Assembly (NCBI GenBank): GCA_022819985.1
Contig: JAJEGH010000036.1
Span: 54,207 to 118,206 of the forward strand
Source of the DNA: Alphaproteobacteria bacterium
GTDB taxonomy: Bacteria; Pseudomonadota; Alphaproteobacteria; Bin65
Reading direction: 5' to 3'
DNA length: 64,000 nt
Shown: piece by piece, positions 17,033 to 25,785 of the stretch
Layout: each line of letters starts with the position of its first letter
How positions within the stretch are numbered: position 1 is the first letter of the stretch
Notes under the pieces: model-generated
What the model was told of the DNA's origin: nothing
The model's database searches: none
Seen by the model: only the letters and a program-made list of their open reading frames with translations
Program-made: the position numbers and the translations under genes

Positions 17033-17961
17033 GCCAGGCCCTTTTCCTTCAGGAAGCCGCGCGAGTCGGAAACATTCTCGTGCACGCCGACCTTGCGCGG
17101 GCTGAGGCCCAGCGCGATGCCGAGCAGCTGGGTGAAATAGAGGATTTTCACCGTCGTCTTCCGGCCCAGCCGTTTCTCGGCGCGGATCTGGTGCATCTCC
17201 AGCCCGGTATGGCAGGTCGGGCATTCCGTGGCGATAACGTCGGCGCCGGCGGTCTCGGCGGCTTCGAGGATGTTCAGTACCAGCTTCGTCGAGATATCGC
17301 TGTCCGAGAGCGTGTGGGCGCCGCCGCAGCAGGCCGTCTTGAGCGGGAAATCGACATTCTCAGCGCCGGCCGCCGCCAGCAGGTCGTCCATGAAGTGCGG
17401 TTCGGAAGTCGATTCCGAGCCGGGACCCTTGTCCTTTTCCGGGAAGATGTGGCGCGGCCGCGTGTACATGCAGCCGTAATAGTTCGCAATTTTAACGCTC
17501 TGCAGGCTGTTCTTCACTTTCGCCTTCAGGCCGTCTTCGCCGATCCCGTCCTTGATCCAGTCGAGGGCATGGATGGTCTCGACCCGGCCCGCCTCGTAGG
17601 TCTCGTGGCCCGCCTTTTCGGACAGGCGGCCGACGACCTCGCGCGACTTGCCGTCGTGCTCCAGGTCGTATTCGGCCTTCTTGAGATTGTGGTAGCAGCC
17701 GTTGCACGGCGCCATGACGACGTCGTGGCCCATCTCGTTCGCCGCGATCGACATGACCCGGGACGACAGGTAGGTCTGGATCTTCGGGTCGATATTCTTG
17801 ACCTCCATCGCCCCGCAGCAATTCCAGTTCTTCACCTCGTCCAGCTTCAGGCCGAGCGCCTTGCCGACCGCCTTGGTCGAGCGGTTGTAGGCGTGGCCGG
17901 TGCCTTCCAGCGCACAGCCGGGATAGTAGGCGACGCGTTCGTATTTCCGTTCTTCGCTCAT
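17029..17961 (-). CDS. hdrB2: sHdrB2, heterodisulfide reductase-like CCG-domain subunit
   Basis: 310 residues with two complete CCG motifs, which in HdrB bind noncubane [4Fe-4S] clusters: first C16, C48-C49, C86 and C89; second C164, C211-C212, C247 and C250. This is the catalytic-type subunit of the sulfur-oxidising sHdr complex in the cytoplasm. Start and stop overlap the neighbouring genes by 4 nt (ATGA on both sides), giving tight stoichiometric coupling. Confidence 0.92.
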   Translation of the reverse strand: MSEERKYERVAYYPGCALEGTGHAYNRSTKAVGKALGLKLDEVKNWNCCGAMEVKNIDPKIQTYLSSRVMSIAANEMGHDVVMAPCNGCYHNLKKAEYDLEHDGKSREVVGRLSEKAGHETYEAGRVETIHALDWIKDGIGEDGLKAKVKNSLQSVKIANYYGCMYTRPRHIFPEKDKGPGSESTSEPHFMDDLLAAAGAENVDFPLKTACCGGAHTLSDSDISTKLVLNILEAAETAGADVIATECPTCHTGLEMHQIRAEKRLGRKTTVKILYFTQLLGIALGLSPRKVGVHENVSDSRGFLKEKGLA

Positions 17962-18704
17962 TCCGGCTTCCCGTTGCCCAGGCCGAGCGCCCGGCGCTGC
18001 TCGCGTTCGCACTCCTCGACATACTCTTCCAGCGCCGCCCGCGCCTTCGACCAGCCGGCGGTGCGCGGCCGGAACAGCATGGCGAGGCCCATGCGCCGCA
18101 TCAGGCCGACGGGCAGCTTCATCAGCAGACCGCGCGCCATCGCGATCAGCCAGTCCTGCATCAGCGGCTGGCCGGTGCGTTTGAGGAACTTCCGGATGAT
18201 GGACGATTCCTCGATCTTGCCGCGCGCGATCACCTGGTCGGCGAAAATCTCGTCGAAGATGATCGAGGGCGATTTCGGCGTATGGCCTTTCTTTTCCAGC
18301 CAGTGCGCAGTCGCCTTCATCACCCCTTCCGGCTCGACATCGCGCGGGCAGGCATAGGTGCATTTGTTGCACGACACGCACTGCCAGATGATGTCCCGGT
18401 CGCGCAGCAACTCGGATTCCATGCCCATGCGGATCAGGTAGATCCAGTAGCGCGGATTGAAGTCCGGGTTGACGGCGTTGACCGTGCAGGAATTGGTGCA
18501 GGAGCCGCACTGCCAGCAGCGATGGATGTTCTCGCCGCCGGGCAGCGCCGCGATCTCGTCCTCCAGCGCCTCGTTGTAGTCGGTGACGACCCGCGGCTCG
18601 ATGAAGGTCGACCAGTGACCCGACACGTCGATGCCGTCGAGCACCAGCTCGTCGTGGGTCCGGATATTCTCCGGCCGGATCAGCGACTGTTCGTGGATCG
18701 GCAT
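17958..18704 (-). CDS. hdrC2: sHdrC2, ferredoxin-type subunit
   Basis: 248 residues. Two [4Fe-4S] motifs are intact: C63, C66, C69, C73 and C109, C112, C115, C119 (CVSCNKCTYACP). It carries electrons between HdrA and HdrB2 in the sHdr complex. The C-terminus is helical with basic and hydrophobic patches but no clear membrane span. The gene sits between hyp and hdrB2 in the standard sHdr order. Confidence 0.92.
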   Translation of the reverse strand: MPIHEQSLIRPENIRTHDELVLDGIDVSGHWSTFIEPRVVTDYNEALEDEIAALPGGENIHRCWQCGSCTNSCTVNAVNPDFNPRYWIYLIRMGMESELLRDRDIIWQCVSCNKCTYACPRDVEPEGVMKATAHWLEKKGHTPKSPSIIFDEIFADQVIARGKIEESSIIRKFLKRTGQPLMQDWLIAMARGLLMKLPVGLMRRMGLAMLFRPRTAGWSKARAALEEYVEECEREQRRALGLGNGKPE

Positions 18705-18712
18705 GGCCCGGC

Positions 18713-19576
18713 CTAGTTCAGCAGCCCGGGGCCGCCGACACGGCGCGCTTCGCCGTCGATCGATCCGGTTTTCATCCGGCCCTTGGCGCCGACGCCGTCC
18801 AGCCCGAGCATCCGGCGGGTATGCAGCATCGGATCTTCCGGCGTCGCGAAATCGGTGCGCAGATACTGCCCGCCCTGCTCGCCGATATAGCCGGCGTAGA
18901 CATGGGCGAGGAGCAGGTCGACATATTGGAGAATATCCCGGAAGACGCCGTTTTCCGTGAGGAATTGCGACAGTTCCTCGCGCAGCATGACGAAGGCGCC
19001 GTAGCTGTCCGGCACGTCGATCATGATGTGATCGACATCGTCGCCCCACCAGATCTCGCGCAGCACGCCGGTATTGGTCTTGGCGTCCCAGACCCAGCGC
19101 TGCATCGGCGGATAGCGCTCCGGATCGAGGTTGTGCAGCAGTTCCGCCGCCAGGTCGCGCACCCAGCGATGCTCCCGGTCGCGCGGGAAGGCGCGCTCGA
19201 AAGCGGCGAGCCGTGCGTCGGTCGTCGTCGTATCGGTCCTGCCGTCCAGCAACGCATCGACTGCCGTGCAGACGGTTGCAAAGCCCCTCCGGTCGAGATA
19301 GGGCCCGATGCGCCGGCGCACCGAGGGCATCAGGGCGCAGAGTTCGCCGAACGCCGCGGGCTTCAGGCCGGGAGCGCCGCCGGCGAAGGCGTCGCCGAAC
19401 GCGGCCGCCTTGAGCTTCAGGGCCTCGACATAGCGCTCGACGCCGCCCTGCTCCTCGCTGCCGGCGATCAGGCCTTCCAGCGCCTGGCGCAGACGCGGAC
19501 CGGAGAGATGCAGCTCCGGCCGTTCGGAGACCGGCTCGTCCCGTCCCGCCGTCCCGCGCAGGGCCTGGGCCATCAT
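18713..19576 (-). CDS. Hyp, conserved sHdr-cluster protein
   Basis: 287 residues from the first of two consecutive ATGs. No cofactor motif is visible; the protein is largely helical with aromatic stretches (YPPMQRWVWDAKT, REIWWGDD). A protein of unknown function at this exact position, between hdrA and hdrC2, is a conserved member of bacterial sHdr clusters. Its order here supports that identity. Exact role is not known. Confidence 0.8.
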   Translation of the reverse strand: MMAQALRGTAGRDEPVSERPELHLSGPRLRQALEGLIAGSEEQGGVERYVEALKLKAAAFGDAFAGGAPGLKPAAFGELCALMPSVRRRIGPYLDRRGFATVCTAVDALLDGRTDTTTTDARLAAFERAFPRDREHRWVRDLAAELLHNLDPERYPPMQRWVWDAKTNTGVLREIWWGDDVDHIMIDVPDSYGAFVMLREELSQFLTENGVFRDILQYVDLLLAHVYAGYIGEQGGQYLRTDFATPEDPMLHTRRMLGLDGVGAKGRMKTGSIDGEARRVGGPGLLN

Positions 19577-19580
19577 CCGT

Positions 19581-20645
19581 TCAGGCCGCTTTCCTGGCCG
19601 CCTTTGGGCCGGTTGCCGCCCGGCCGGCGCCCAGCGCCGCGATGGCGGCGGCGTTGGCCTGGGCGATCGAATCGTCGATGGTCTCCGGCCCGGTCGCCGC
19701 CCCGGCGACGAACACGCCGGGCCGGCTGGTCCGCCCCATGCCGCCATAGGCCGACTGCCGGGCGATGTTGCCGTGCGGCTCCAGTTCGACCCCGAAAATG
19801 CTCGAAAGCAGCAGGTTATCGACGTTCGGGTCCATGCCGATGGCGTGCACGACCATGTCGAAAGGAATGGTGATCGGCCGTTTGACCAGCGTATCCTCGC
19901 CCTTGACGATCAGCCGTTCGCCGTCCGAGGTCACTTCGGCGATCCGCGCCTTGATATACTTGACCTTGAACTCCTCCTGGCTGCGCCAGTAGTAGCTCGT
20001 TTCGTAGAGGCCGAAGGTGCGGATATCCATGTAGTAGATATAGACGTGGCAGTCCGGCAGTTCCTCGCGGATTTCCATCGCGATGTTGGCGCTGACGGTG
20101 CAGCAGATTTTCGAGCACCATTCGCGGCCGATCTGGCGGTCGCGCGAGCCGACGCACAGCAGGATCGCCACCCGCTTCGGCGTGCGGCCGTCGGACGGGC
20201 AGCGCACGCCCTGCCCCGACGAGATCATCTGCTCGACCTGGGTCGTGGTCACGACATCGGGAAAACTGCCGAAACCCCATTCCGGCTTGTTGACCGAATC
20301 GAAATGGGTGAAGCCGGTGCACAGGATGGCGGCCGGGGCCTCGACCGTCGAACCGTCCGACAGCGTGGCCGTAAACGCGCCCGGTTCGCCGCCGAACTCC
20401 TTGACGGTGCAGCCCGTCCGCACGTCGACGGCGGCGTCGGCCTCCACGCGCGCGGCCATGCCGCCGATGGCGTCCTTCGCCCATTCCCCGGTCGGCACGA
20501 GCTTGGCGTAGCCGGACAGGATCGGCGCCCCGCCGAGCCGGTCCTCCTTTTCCACCAGAACGGCATTCCGCCCGACGCCGGACAGCGCCTCGGCTGCGGC
20601 GAGCCCGGCCGGGCCGCCGCCGACCACGAGGACCGGCCCGGTCAT
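19581..20645 (-). CDS. hdrA: sHdrA, FAD and iron-sulfur subunit
   Basis: 354 residues, the short bacterial form of HdrA. It has an N-terminal Rossmann FAD motif (VLVVGGGPAGLAAA, about 5-18) and the HdrA cysteine set C164, C177, C181-C182 (LLCVGSRDR...EWCSKICC) for an Fe-S cluster. A second NAD(P)H/FAD-type motif region and a C-terminal VAGAATGPETIDDSI stretch complete the fold. It forms the electron-transfer core of sHdr. The start overlaps hdrB1 by 4 nt. Confidence 0.93.
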   Translation of the reverse strand: MTGPVLVVGGGPAGLAAAEALSGVGRNAVLVEKEDRLGGAPILSGYAKLVPTGEWAKDAIGGMAARVEADAAVDVRTGCTVKEFGGEPGAFTATLSDGSTVEAPAAILCTGFTHFDSVNKPEWGFGSFPDVVTTTQVEQMISSGQGVRCPSDGRTPKRVAILLCVGSRDRQIGREWCSKICCTVSANIAMEIREELPDCHVYIYYMDIRTFGLYETSYYWRSQEEFKVKYIKARIAEVTSDGERLIVKGEDTLVKRPITIPFDMVVHAIGMDPNVDNLLLSSIFGVELEPHGNIARQSAYGGMGRTSRPGVFVAGAATGPETIDDSIAQANAAAIAALGAGRAATGPKAARKAA

Positions 20646-22033
20646 GTGCGGGACTCGATCCGCTTGAAGCCGGGGCCGGAGGTGATCATCAGGCGCGGAT
20701 CGTAGAGATTTTCCTGGTGGCCGGCCTCGACCTGCTTGAGATAGGCCTCGAAATCCGCCTTGGCGGCGCGCCAGTCGATGCCCAGCTTCTCCATCAGCGT
20801 CTCGGTCGACGACGCGTGCCAATGGGACTGGACGATCTTGAACGGATGGGCGCCGCAGACCAGCGCGGCGAACTGGCAGTCGGCCAGAATCGGCAGGTCG
20901 TAGTCCTTGCCGGCCGCCTTGCCGATCCACTGGTTTTTGTCCAGCGTCGTGATGCAGCCGGTGTCGTGGCCGATCATCACGTCGGCCTGCGCCTCTTCCA
21001 CCGCGACCTTGACCTTGCGGTCGATGGCGAAGGAGCGGGTGAATTCGCGTTCCGAAATGATGTGGCGGAAGCCGAAGCCGCAGCAGTCGTACCAAGTCGA
21101 ATAGTCGATCACCTGGGCGCCCAGCGCGCCGATCACGCCGGTCGAGACGGCGACCCGGTTCCCCTCCAGGATGTCGTCGTCGTAGATCGCGTCTTCCGGC
21201 ACCATCTTGTAGACGTGGCAGGCCGGATGGATGGTCGCGCGGATGGCGCCGGCGTCGATCGTCTGGCGCTCTGCGATCCGGTGGCGCATGACGTGCACCC
21301 ATTCGGAATAGTGCACGATCTCTTCGGGGATCAGGAGCTTGCCGTCTACCAGGCGGTCGAGCTTGGCGAGGATCTTCTTCACCCGCTCGCGCAGTTCGGC
21401 CGAGTGCAGCAGATAGTGGCGCACTTCCTTGTAGTTGCCGAACGACGTGCCGCAATGGACCAGCGGATAGTAGTAGGCGTCGGGCAGGCCCTGGGCCCGG
21501 GCGCTGACATAGGCCTGGTGGAAATTGCGCAGGAAGACGGCGGCCAGGCTCTCCAGGTTGCCGATGCCCGATCCGTGGTAGTTCCAGGCGGTGCAGGAGG
21601 TCTGGTCGGTCTCGTCGAGATAGTCGATGCCGAGCTCGTTCATCAGCCAGAGCAGGGATGCCGGATAGCCCGGGATGTTGCCGCACTGGCCGCACGATTT
21701 ATGGTGCCACAGCCGGGTCGTCGGGATGCGCTTGGTCCAGCCGTAGAGCGTCTTGACCTCGACCGGCGCATGGCCGTCGCCGATCCGGTGCACGGCGATC
21801 TCGCCGTCCTTCTCGAGTTGCCACATGACATCGCGTACATCCTCGACGCGGTCCTTGTTCGTCAGCATGGAGCGCTTGTCGACCTTCGCCTCGACCCAGG
21901 CGGTTGCCGTGCGCGCATCCTGCGCCGACAGGTTCGAATCCCGCCATTCGCTGCCGTGGCCGGTGAAGCGTTCGCCGCTTTCGCCGGTAGCGTTCCCGGT
22001 AGCGTTCCCGGTGTCGTTCGTGATGCCCGTCAT
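20642..22033 (-). CDS. hdrB1: sHdrB1, CCG-domain subunit with long N-terminal extension
   Basis: 463 residues, longer than HdrB2. The N-terminal 30 residues are a low-complexity Asn/Thr/Gly stretch encoded by 12-bp tandem repeats. An SCGQCG motif (C114, C117) plus C147 precedes the CCG region (HPACHVYK, YDCCGFGF, TGCITT). The second motif is not the canonical C-x2-C, as expected for sHdrB1. It is part of the sHdr complex. The start ATG at 22031-22033 has only a weak ribosome site, so the low-complexity tail could be untranslated if a non-ATG codon is used, but no better start is seen. Confidence 0.88.
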   Translation of the reverse strand: MTGITNDTGNATGNATGESGERFTGHGSEWRDSNLSAQDARTATAWVEAKVDKRSMLTNKDRVEDVRDVMWQLEKDGEIAVHRIGDGHAPVEVKTLYGWTKRIPTTRLWHHKSCGQCGNIPGYPASLLWLMNELGIDYLDETDQTSCTAWNYHGSGIGNLESLAAVFLRNFHQAYVSARAQGLPDAYYYPLVHCGTSFGNYKEVRHYLLHSAELRERVKKILAKLDRLVDGKLLIPEEIVHYSEWVHVMRHRIAERQTIDAGAIRATIHPACHVYKMVPEDAIYDDDILEGNRVAVSTGVIGALGAQVIDYSTWYDCCGFGFRHIISEREFTRSFAIDRKVKVAVEEAQADVMIGHDTGCITTLDKNQWIGKAAGKDYDLPILADCQFAALVCGAHPFKIVQSHWHASSTETLMEKLGIDWRAAKADFEAYLKQVEAGHQENLYDPRLMITSGPGFKRIESRT

Positions 22034-22068
22034 GTTTCCGGTCTCCCGTGAGAGCCGCCGCGGGCGGC

Positions 22069-22830
22069 TCAGTCGTCGTCCTCGTCGTCGTCTTCCTGCT
22101 CGTCCAGGAAGTCGTCCCAGTCCTCGCGCTTCTCGTCCATGATGTCGGTGATGACGTCGAACAGATTCTCGTCGATCCCCTCGAGCTGGTCGAGCACGCC
22201 GGTCATTTCCCAGATGGTGTAGAGTTCCACCGAGGTTCTCAAATTCACTTCCCACGCCGTCGCCGTGGTGTTCAGCGTCGGCATCGGGATCGCCTTGCGC
22301 AGCAGCTTGAGCGGCGCATCGACCTTGGTAATGTTCGGCCCCCAGTCGGCGAAATGGTCCGGGTTGATCATGTCCGGCGCCAGCTGGTTGCCGGTCGAGA
22401 TCAGCTTGAGCATGACCCGGCTGAACGGACGCAGCACATTCTTGGCCGATTCCATGCCGTGCTTGATCGCGACCTCGCGCATCAGCATGACGAGGCCGCC
22501 GGGGCTGTTGCCGAACGGGCAGCGCGCCGCGCAGGTGTAGCACTGGGCGCAGGCCCAGATTTTTTCCTGCATCGCATCGTAGATGCCTTCGAGATTCTCG
22601 GTCCAGAGCAGCTGGACGATCTCGCGCGGGCTGAAATCGTAATAGTGGGCCGCCGGGCAGGTCGCGGTGCAGATGCCGCAGTTCAGGCAGCCGTTGAGTT
22701 CGTGGTCGTAGCGCAGGTCGCCCTGGATATCGGCGAAAATCTCTTCCAGGTCATCGCGGCCGAGCGGCGGCGACTCGGAAACCGGATCGCCGATATGCTC
22801 CTGCACGCGGGTGGCGGCGCCGTGGTCCAT
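22069..22830 (-). CDS. hdrC1: sHdrC1, ferredoxin-type subunit with acidic tail
   Basis: 253 residues. Two [4Fe-4S] motifs: C48, C51, C54, C58 and C94, C97, C100, C104. The body is a HdrC-type helical protein. The last 20 or so residues are almost entirely Asp and Glu, ending EDDDEDDD, which is unusual and could mediate docking to a basic partner. It is the first subunit gene of the complex, 22 nt after dsrE3C. Confidence 0.92.
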   Translation of the reverse strand: MDHGAATRVQEHIGDPVSESPPLGRDDLEEIFADIQGDLRYDHELNGCLNCGICTATCPAAHYYDFSPREIVQLLWTENLEGIYDAMQEKIWACAQCYTCAARCPFGNSPGGLVMLMREVAIKHGMESAKNVLRPFSRVMLKLISTGNQLAPDMINPDHFADWGPNITKVDAPLKLLRKAIPMPTLNTTATAWEVNLRTSVELYTIWEMTGVLDQLEGIDENLFDVITDIMDEKREDWDDFLDEQEDDDEDDD

Positions 22831-22852
22831 GGCGGCTCCCGGTGGCGGACGG

Positions 22853-23230
22853 TCAGTAGGTCAGCACCCTGACGTCGTCCTCCATGATCTCCTCGATCAG
22901 ATGGGCGCCGCCGACGATGCCTTCGCATTCGGGGATCAGGTCGTCCTTGGTCATGTCGAACAGGTCGAGATTGGGCGAACAGCAGTAGAATTTCACGCCG
23001 GCTTCGTGGGCGTCCTTGATGAAATCGTAGACCGATTTCGGCGAGCCCTCCTTCACCACGAGCTTTTCGGCGACGCCGTGCTTCATCAGGCGGCCCGAGG
23101 TCGCCGTGCAGATGACGTCGACCTCGTATTCCATCGCCGCCGCAACGGTGGCCTGAAAGATCGGCGCGCCCAGTTCCTCGCCGTTCCGCGGGTCCGTATT
23201 CGCCATTACAATGACCAGCTTGTCCGTCAC
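22853..23230 (-). CDS. dsrE3C: DsrE3C-type sulfurtransferase
   Basis: 125 residues from a GTG start. A DsrE/F fold protein with a Cys pair C83-C84 in VKFYCCSPNLD, the position expected of the sulfur-carrying cysteines of DsrE3C from Hyphomicrobium-type sHdr loci. It would relay sulfur, with TusA (31733-31957), to LbpA or the sHdr complex in the cytoplasm. It is the first gene of the sHdr operon; a 795-bp gap precedes it. Confidence 0.88.
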   Translation of the reverse strand: MTDKLVIVMANTDPRNGEELGAPIFQATVAAAMEYEVDVICTATSGRLMKHGVAEKLVVKEGSPKSVYDFIKDAHEAGVKFYCCSPNLDLFDMTKDDLIPECEGIVGGAHLIEEIMEDDVRVLTY

Positions 23231-23591
23231 GACGCACCCCCCTCACCGCTCGCCGATTGGCCGATCTTCGCAGGGTATTGAAACTCCCGACAGATAGCAA
23301 CTTTTGAATATGTTGCCGGCGCCGGGCAAATCCCCGCAGCGGGCCCCAAAGCAGACCGGACAGCGGACCCCCGTAGCGGACCGGGCGGATTCGGCGTAAT
23401 CCGGTCCCGTTTCGGCACTCTGCGTCCGAACCGGGGCGAAGGCGGCGCGGAGGCCGGCACCGTGCTGCAACCCGGCGCAACGGCCGCAGGTCCGCGGCCT
23501 CTTTATTTTTGATTGCTTATTCCAATATATGTCCGCCGCCGCAACCGTTTCCCGCAGTTTTCCGCCGTTTTCCCGCGCTTTTGCCGACTAG

Positions 23592-23605
23592 ACAGACCGG
23601 TCTGT
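23592..23605. promoter_or_regulatory. 14-bp palindrome, candidate TetR-type operator
   Basis: ACAGACCGGTCTGT is a perfect palindrome of the kind bound by TetR-family repressors. It is the only strong symmetric site in the long gap before the sHdr operon. No TetR gene is in the window, so binder and target are unknown. Confidence 0.45.
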
Positions 23606-23815
23606 ATTCATATTTTTTACGCTCTTGCAGGAAATGTTTCCATACCCTGCCCCGGGCGGCGGCCTTCGAGACGGGAGCTTCGAAGGACGGGCGAGGGCGG
23701 GGCGAAGAGGCTGCGTATTGGGCGCCGGTCGCCCGCAGCAGGCGCACTTCGGGCGTTGGCAATGAACATATAAGGAACGAAACCGGTGATGTCAAGGAAA
23801 AAGACAACCTTCATT

Positions 23816-23837
23816 GCCGCCCCGGCCGACCGGAGGG
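23816..23837 (+). repeat. 22-bp intergenic repeat, copy 1
   Basis: A 22-bp sequence (GCCGCCCCGGCC followed by GACCGGAGGG) that recurs exactly on the opposite strand at 32130-32151. It is internally part-symmetric and lies in a non-coding gap, like REP/BIME-type elements. Confidence 0.6.
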
Positions 23838-24025
23838 CAATGGGGAGGCGGGCGGGCGGAAGGACATCCCCATCGTCTTCGCTTCGCTCCGGCACTTCCC
23901 CCGCTGAAGCGGGGCAAGAAAAAATCTGGGCAACTCTTTGTTCTGACTTACTTTTACCTCTCCCTCTTCAGAGAAAGAGGTCGGCGAGCGAGGCGAGCCG
24001 GATGGGGGTGATCGGCGCGCGCGCC

Positions 24026-24730
24026 TCACGCCGGGTCCGGCCGCATCAGGCCGGTCATCCGGACGAGGCCGGTCATGATCGGCACCAGCGCATCCTCGAT
24101 GGCGCGCTGGGCGGCCCGGAGTTCGCGCAGGGCCGGCGCCGGATCGGCGGGCGCTTCCTCGAACTCCATGATCAGGTCCTCGACCATCGCGACCTTGAGG
24201 CCGGGATGGCCGGCGAAGCCGAACGCATTGGCGCCGATCTGCCAGAGCGCGGGATCGCCTTCGCCGTCGCGCGCGAGGATTTGCGCATAGTCCGGCGGCA
24301 CGGCCCGGTCCCGGCCGTAGACGGCAACCGGATACGAGTCCGGCAGATAGCCGTCCAGCGCCCCGTCCAGGCAGCGCCGCGCGGTGTCGACGGTGAAGCG
24401 CAGCGGCGCCGCCTCGACCGCCCCGCCCGCCGCCAGCGCCAGGATCTGCGCGCCGAGGCCGATGCCGATCGCCGGCTTTTCCACCATCAGGCAGGTCCGG
24501 GCGATGGCGATTTCCGCCTCCAGCGTCGGCAGGTCGCGATCTCCCGCCGAGCCCCACGGCCCGCCGCCGAGCAGCACCAGGCCGTCGGCCACCGAATCCG
24601 GATGCGGCGGCGCAACGCCCTCGGTGAAGGGCCGCAGATAGCTGAAGCGGATGCGGCGGCCTTCGAAATGGTCTTCCATCAGGCCGAGATATTCGGCCGA
24701 GGTATGCTGGATGACCGTGAGGGTCTTCAT
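24026..24730 (-). CDS. Class-I glutamine amidotransferase-like protein lacking the nucleophile
   Basis: 234 residues with the GATase1 fold: VLLGGGPWGS near residue 52-61, and the nucleophile-elbow region KPAIGIGLGAQILA. In active enzymes this reads GICLGHQ; here the Cys is Gly and the following His is Ala, so glutaminase activity should be absent. A related HP motif (FAGHPGLK) remains. It is the last gene of the lipoate-assembly operon, overlapping sLpl(AB) by 4 nt. A GATase-like gene near sHdr-linked lipoate genes is known to me from similar loci; its function is not established. Confidence 0.82.
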   Translation of the reverse strand: MKTLTVIQHTSAEYLGLMEDHFEGRRIRFSYLRPFTEGVAPPHPDSVADGLVLLGGGPWGSAGDRDLPTLEAEIAIARTCLMVEKPAIGIGLGAQILALAAGGAVEAAPLRFTVDTARRCLDGALDGYLPDSYPVAVYGRDRAVPPDYAQILARDGEGDPALWQIGANAFGFAGHPGLKVAMVEDLIMEFEEAPADPAPALRELRAAQRAIEDALVPIMTGLVRMTGLMRPDPA

Positions 24731-25785
24731 GCGGCGGCGAAAGCGGCGGCGACGGCTCCGGCGAAGGCTTCCGGCGGCGCGGTCGCGATCTGGGGCGGCG
24801 TCCGGGCGAAGAAGGCCGATACCCGCTCCGCAATCTCGCCGGAGGACGCACCGCGCAGGCTGCCTTCCAGGTCCATGACCAGCCGGGGCGGCACCATGAC
24901 GAAATCGCCGGTGAACAGCAGCTCGCGCACCCGGTCGTTGCGCCGTCCCTCGACCCGCAGCCAGGCGTTGACCGCGCCGCTCTCGCCGTGGCGCACCGAA
25001 GCGTCGGCGCCCGGATCGTCGATCTCCTCGATGAACGCCGCCGTGCCGATTTCCCCGTCGCAGATGCGCTGCGCCAGCGTCTCTTCCGCCGCGCCCGGTT
25101 CCGATGCGGTGCAGGCGATGCCGAGCCCGTCCTCGAAGCCGGCGACCAGCGCGGCCTGCAATCTCTCCAGGGAAAGGTCGGCATCCGGCAGCAGGGCGCG
25201 CAGGGTCGTCACCCGCGGCGGCGGCGGGGCGCCCTCTTTCGGCGCCGCCACGTTGATTGCGGCCATCATCGCCGGCAGGTCGAGATCGACCAGCGTCGTG
25301 CCCTGGTACATGACGATGTCACCGTCGAAATAGCCGCCGGTGCCGCAGATTTTCTGCCCGTCCACGACGATGTCGGTCGGCGGGCGGTATTCCGCGGCGA
25401 TGCCGAGGGTGGACAGGCCCGCCGCCGCCGCCGTGCAGATGCGGGCGGTCATGTCCGCCAGGGTCGCCACGCCGATTTTCCGCCGGTCGCAGACGAGTTC
25501 CCAGCCGAGCTGGCCCTCGTCGAGATAGATCGCGCCGCCGCCGGTGATACGCCGCACGATGCCGACGCCGGCTTCCCGGCAATGGTCGAGCTTCAGTTCC
25601 CGGCTCAGATCCTGGTGCCGGCCGATCAGTGCGGTCGGCGGAAACCGCAGGAAGCGCACGGTGTCCGAAATGTCGCCGGCCTTGCGCAACTCCACCAGCG
25701 CCCGGTCGAAGGCGATCTGGAGACAGCCGTCGCGGACGCCGGTATCGATGACGCGGAATTCGGGCCGGTTTGCCGCTGTACTCAA
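24727..25785 (-). CDS. Lipoate-protein ligase sLpl(AB)
   Basis: 352 residues from a TTG start that overlaps the lipS2 stop (TTGA). The N-terminal ligase domain carries RRITGGGAIY (78-87) and the DGQKICGTGG lysine motif of LplA-type enzymes. The C-terminal 100 or so residues form the accessory LplB-like domain. In sHdr bacteria this fused ligase attaches an octanoyl or lipoyl group to LbpA, with LipS1/LipS2 adding sulfur. Neighbour genes here are exactly those partners. Confidence 0.88.
   Translation of the reverse strand: MSTAANRPEFRVIDTGVRDGCLQIAFDRALVELRKAGDISDTVRFLRFPPTALIGRHQDLSRELKLDHCREAGVGIVRRITGGGAIYLDEGQLGWELVCDRRKIGVATLADMTARICTAAAAGLSTLGIAAEYRPPTDIVVDGQKICGTGGYFDGDIVMYQGTTLVDLDLPAMMAAINVAAPKEGAPPPPRVTTLRALLPDADLSLERLQAALVAGFEDGLGIACTASEPGAAEETLAQRICDGEIGTAAFIEEIDDPGADASVRHGESGAVNAWLRVEGRRNDRVRELLFTGDFVMVPPRLVMDLEGSLRGASSGEIAERVSAFFARTPPQIATAPPEAFAGAVAAAFAAA

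Larger units (their letters stand above)
23231..24025. other. 795-bp intergenic region upstream of the sHdr operon
   Basis: No credible gene. It should hold the sHdr promoter, since the operon starts at 23230 reading leftward. It contains a 14-bp perfect palindrome at 23592-23605, an AT-rich stretch around 23505-23530, one copy of a 22-bp repeat (23816-23837) and REP-like debris near 23960-24025. No exact ATTC-N8-GAAT site was seen in it. Confidence 0.6.

Noticed and set aside
21990..22035. Short tandem repeats at the start of hdrB1, considered as a CRISPR or VNTR
   Set aside because: Only two to three 12-bp units with no spacers. It is in-frame coding low complexity.
23231..23510. Possible exact ATTC-N8-GAAT site near the sHdr start
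   Set aside because: ATTC and GAAT tetramers are present but never 8 bp apart in this gap.
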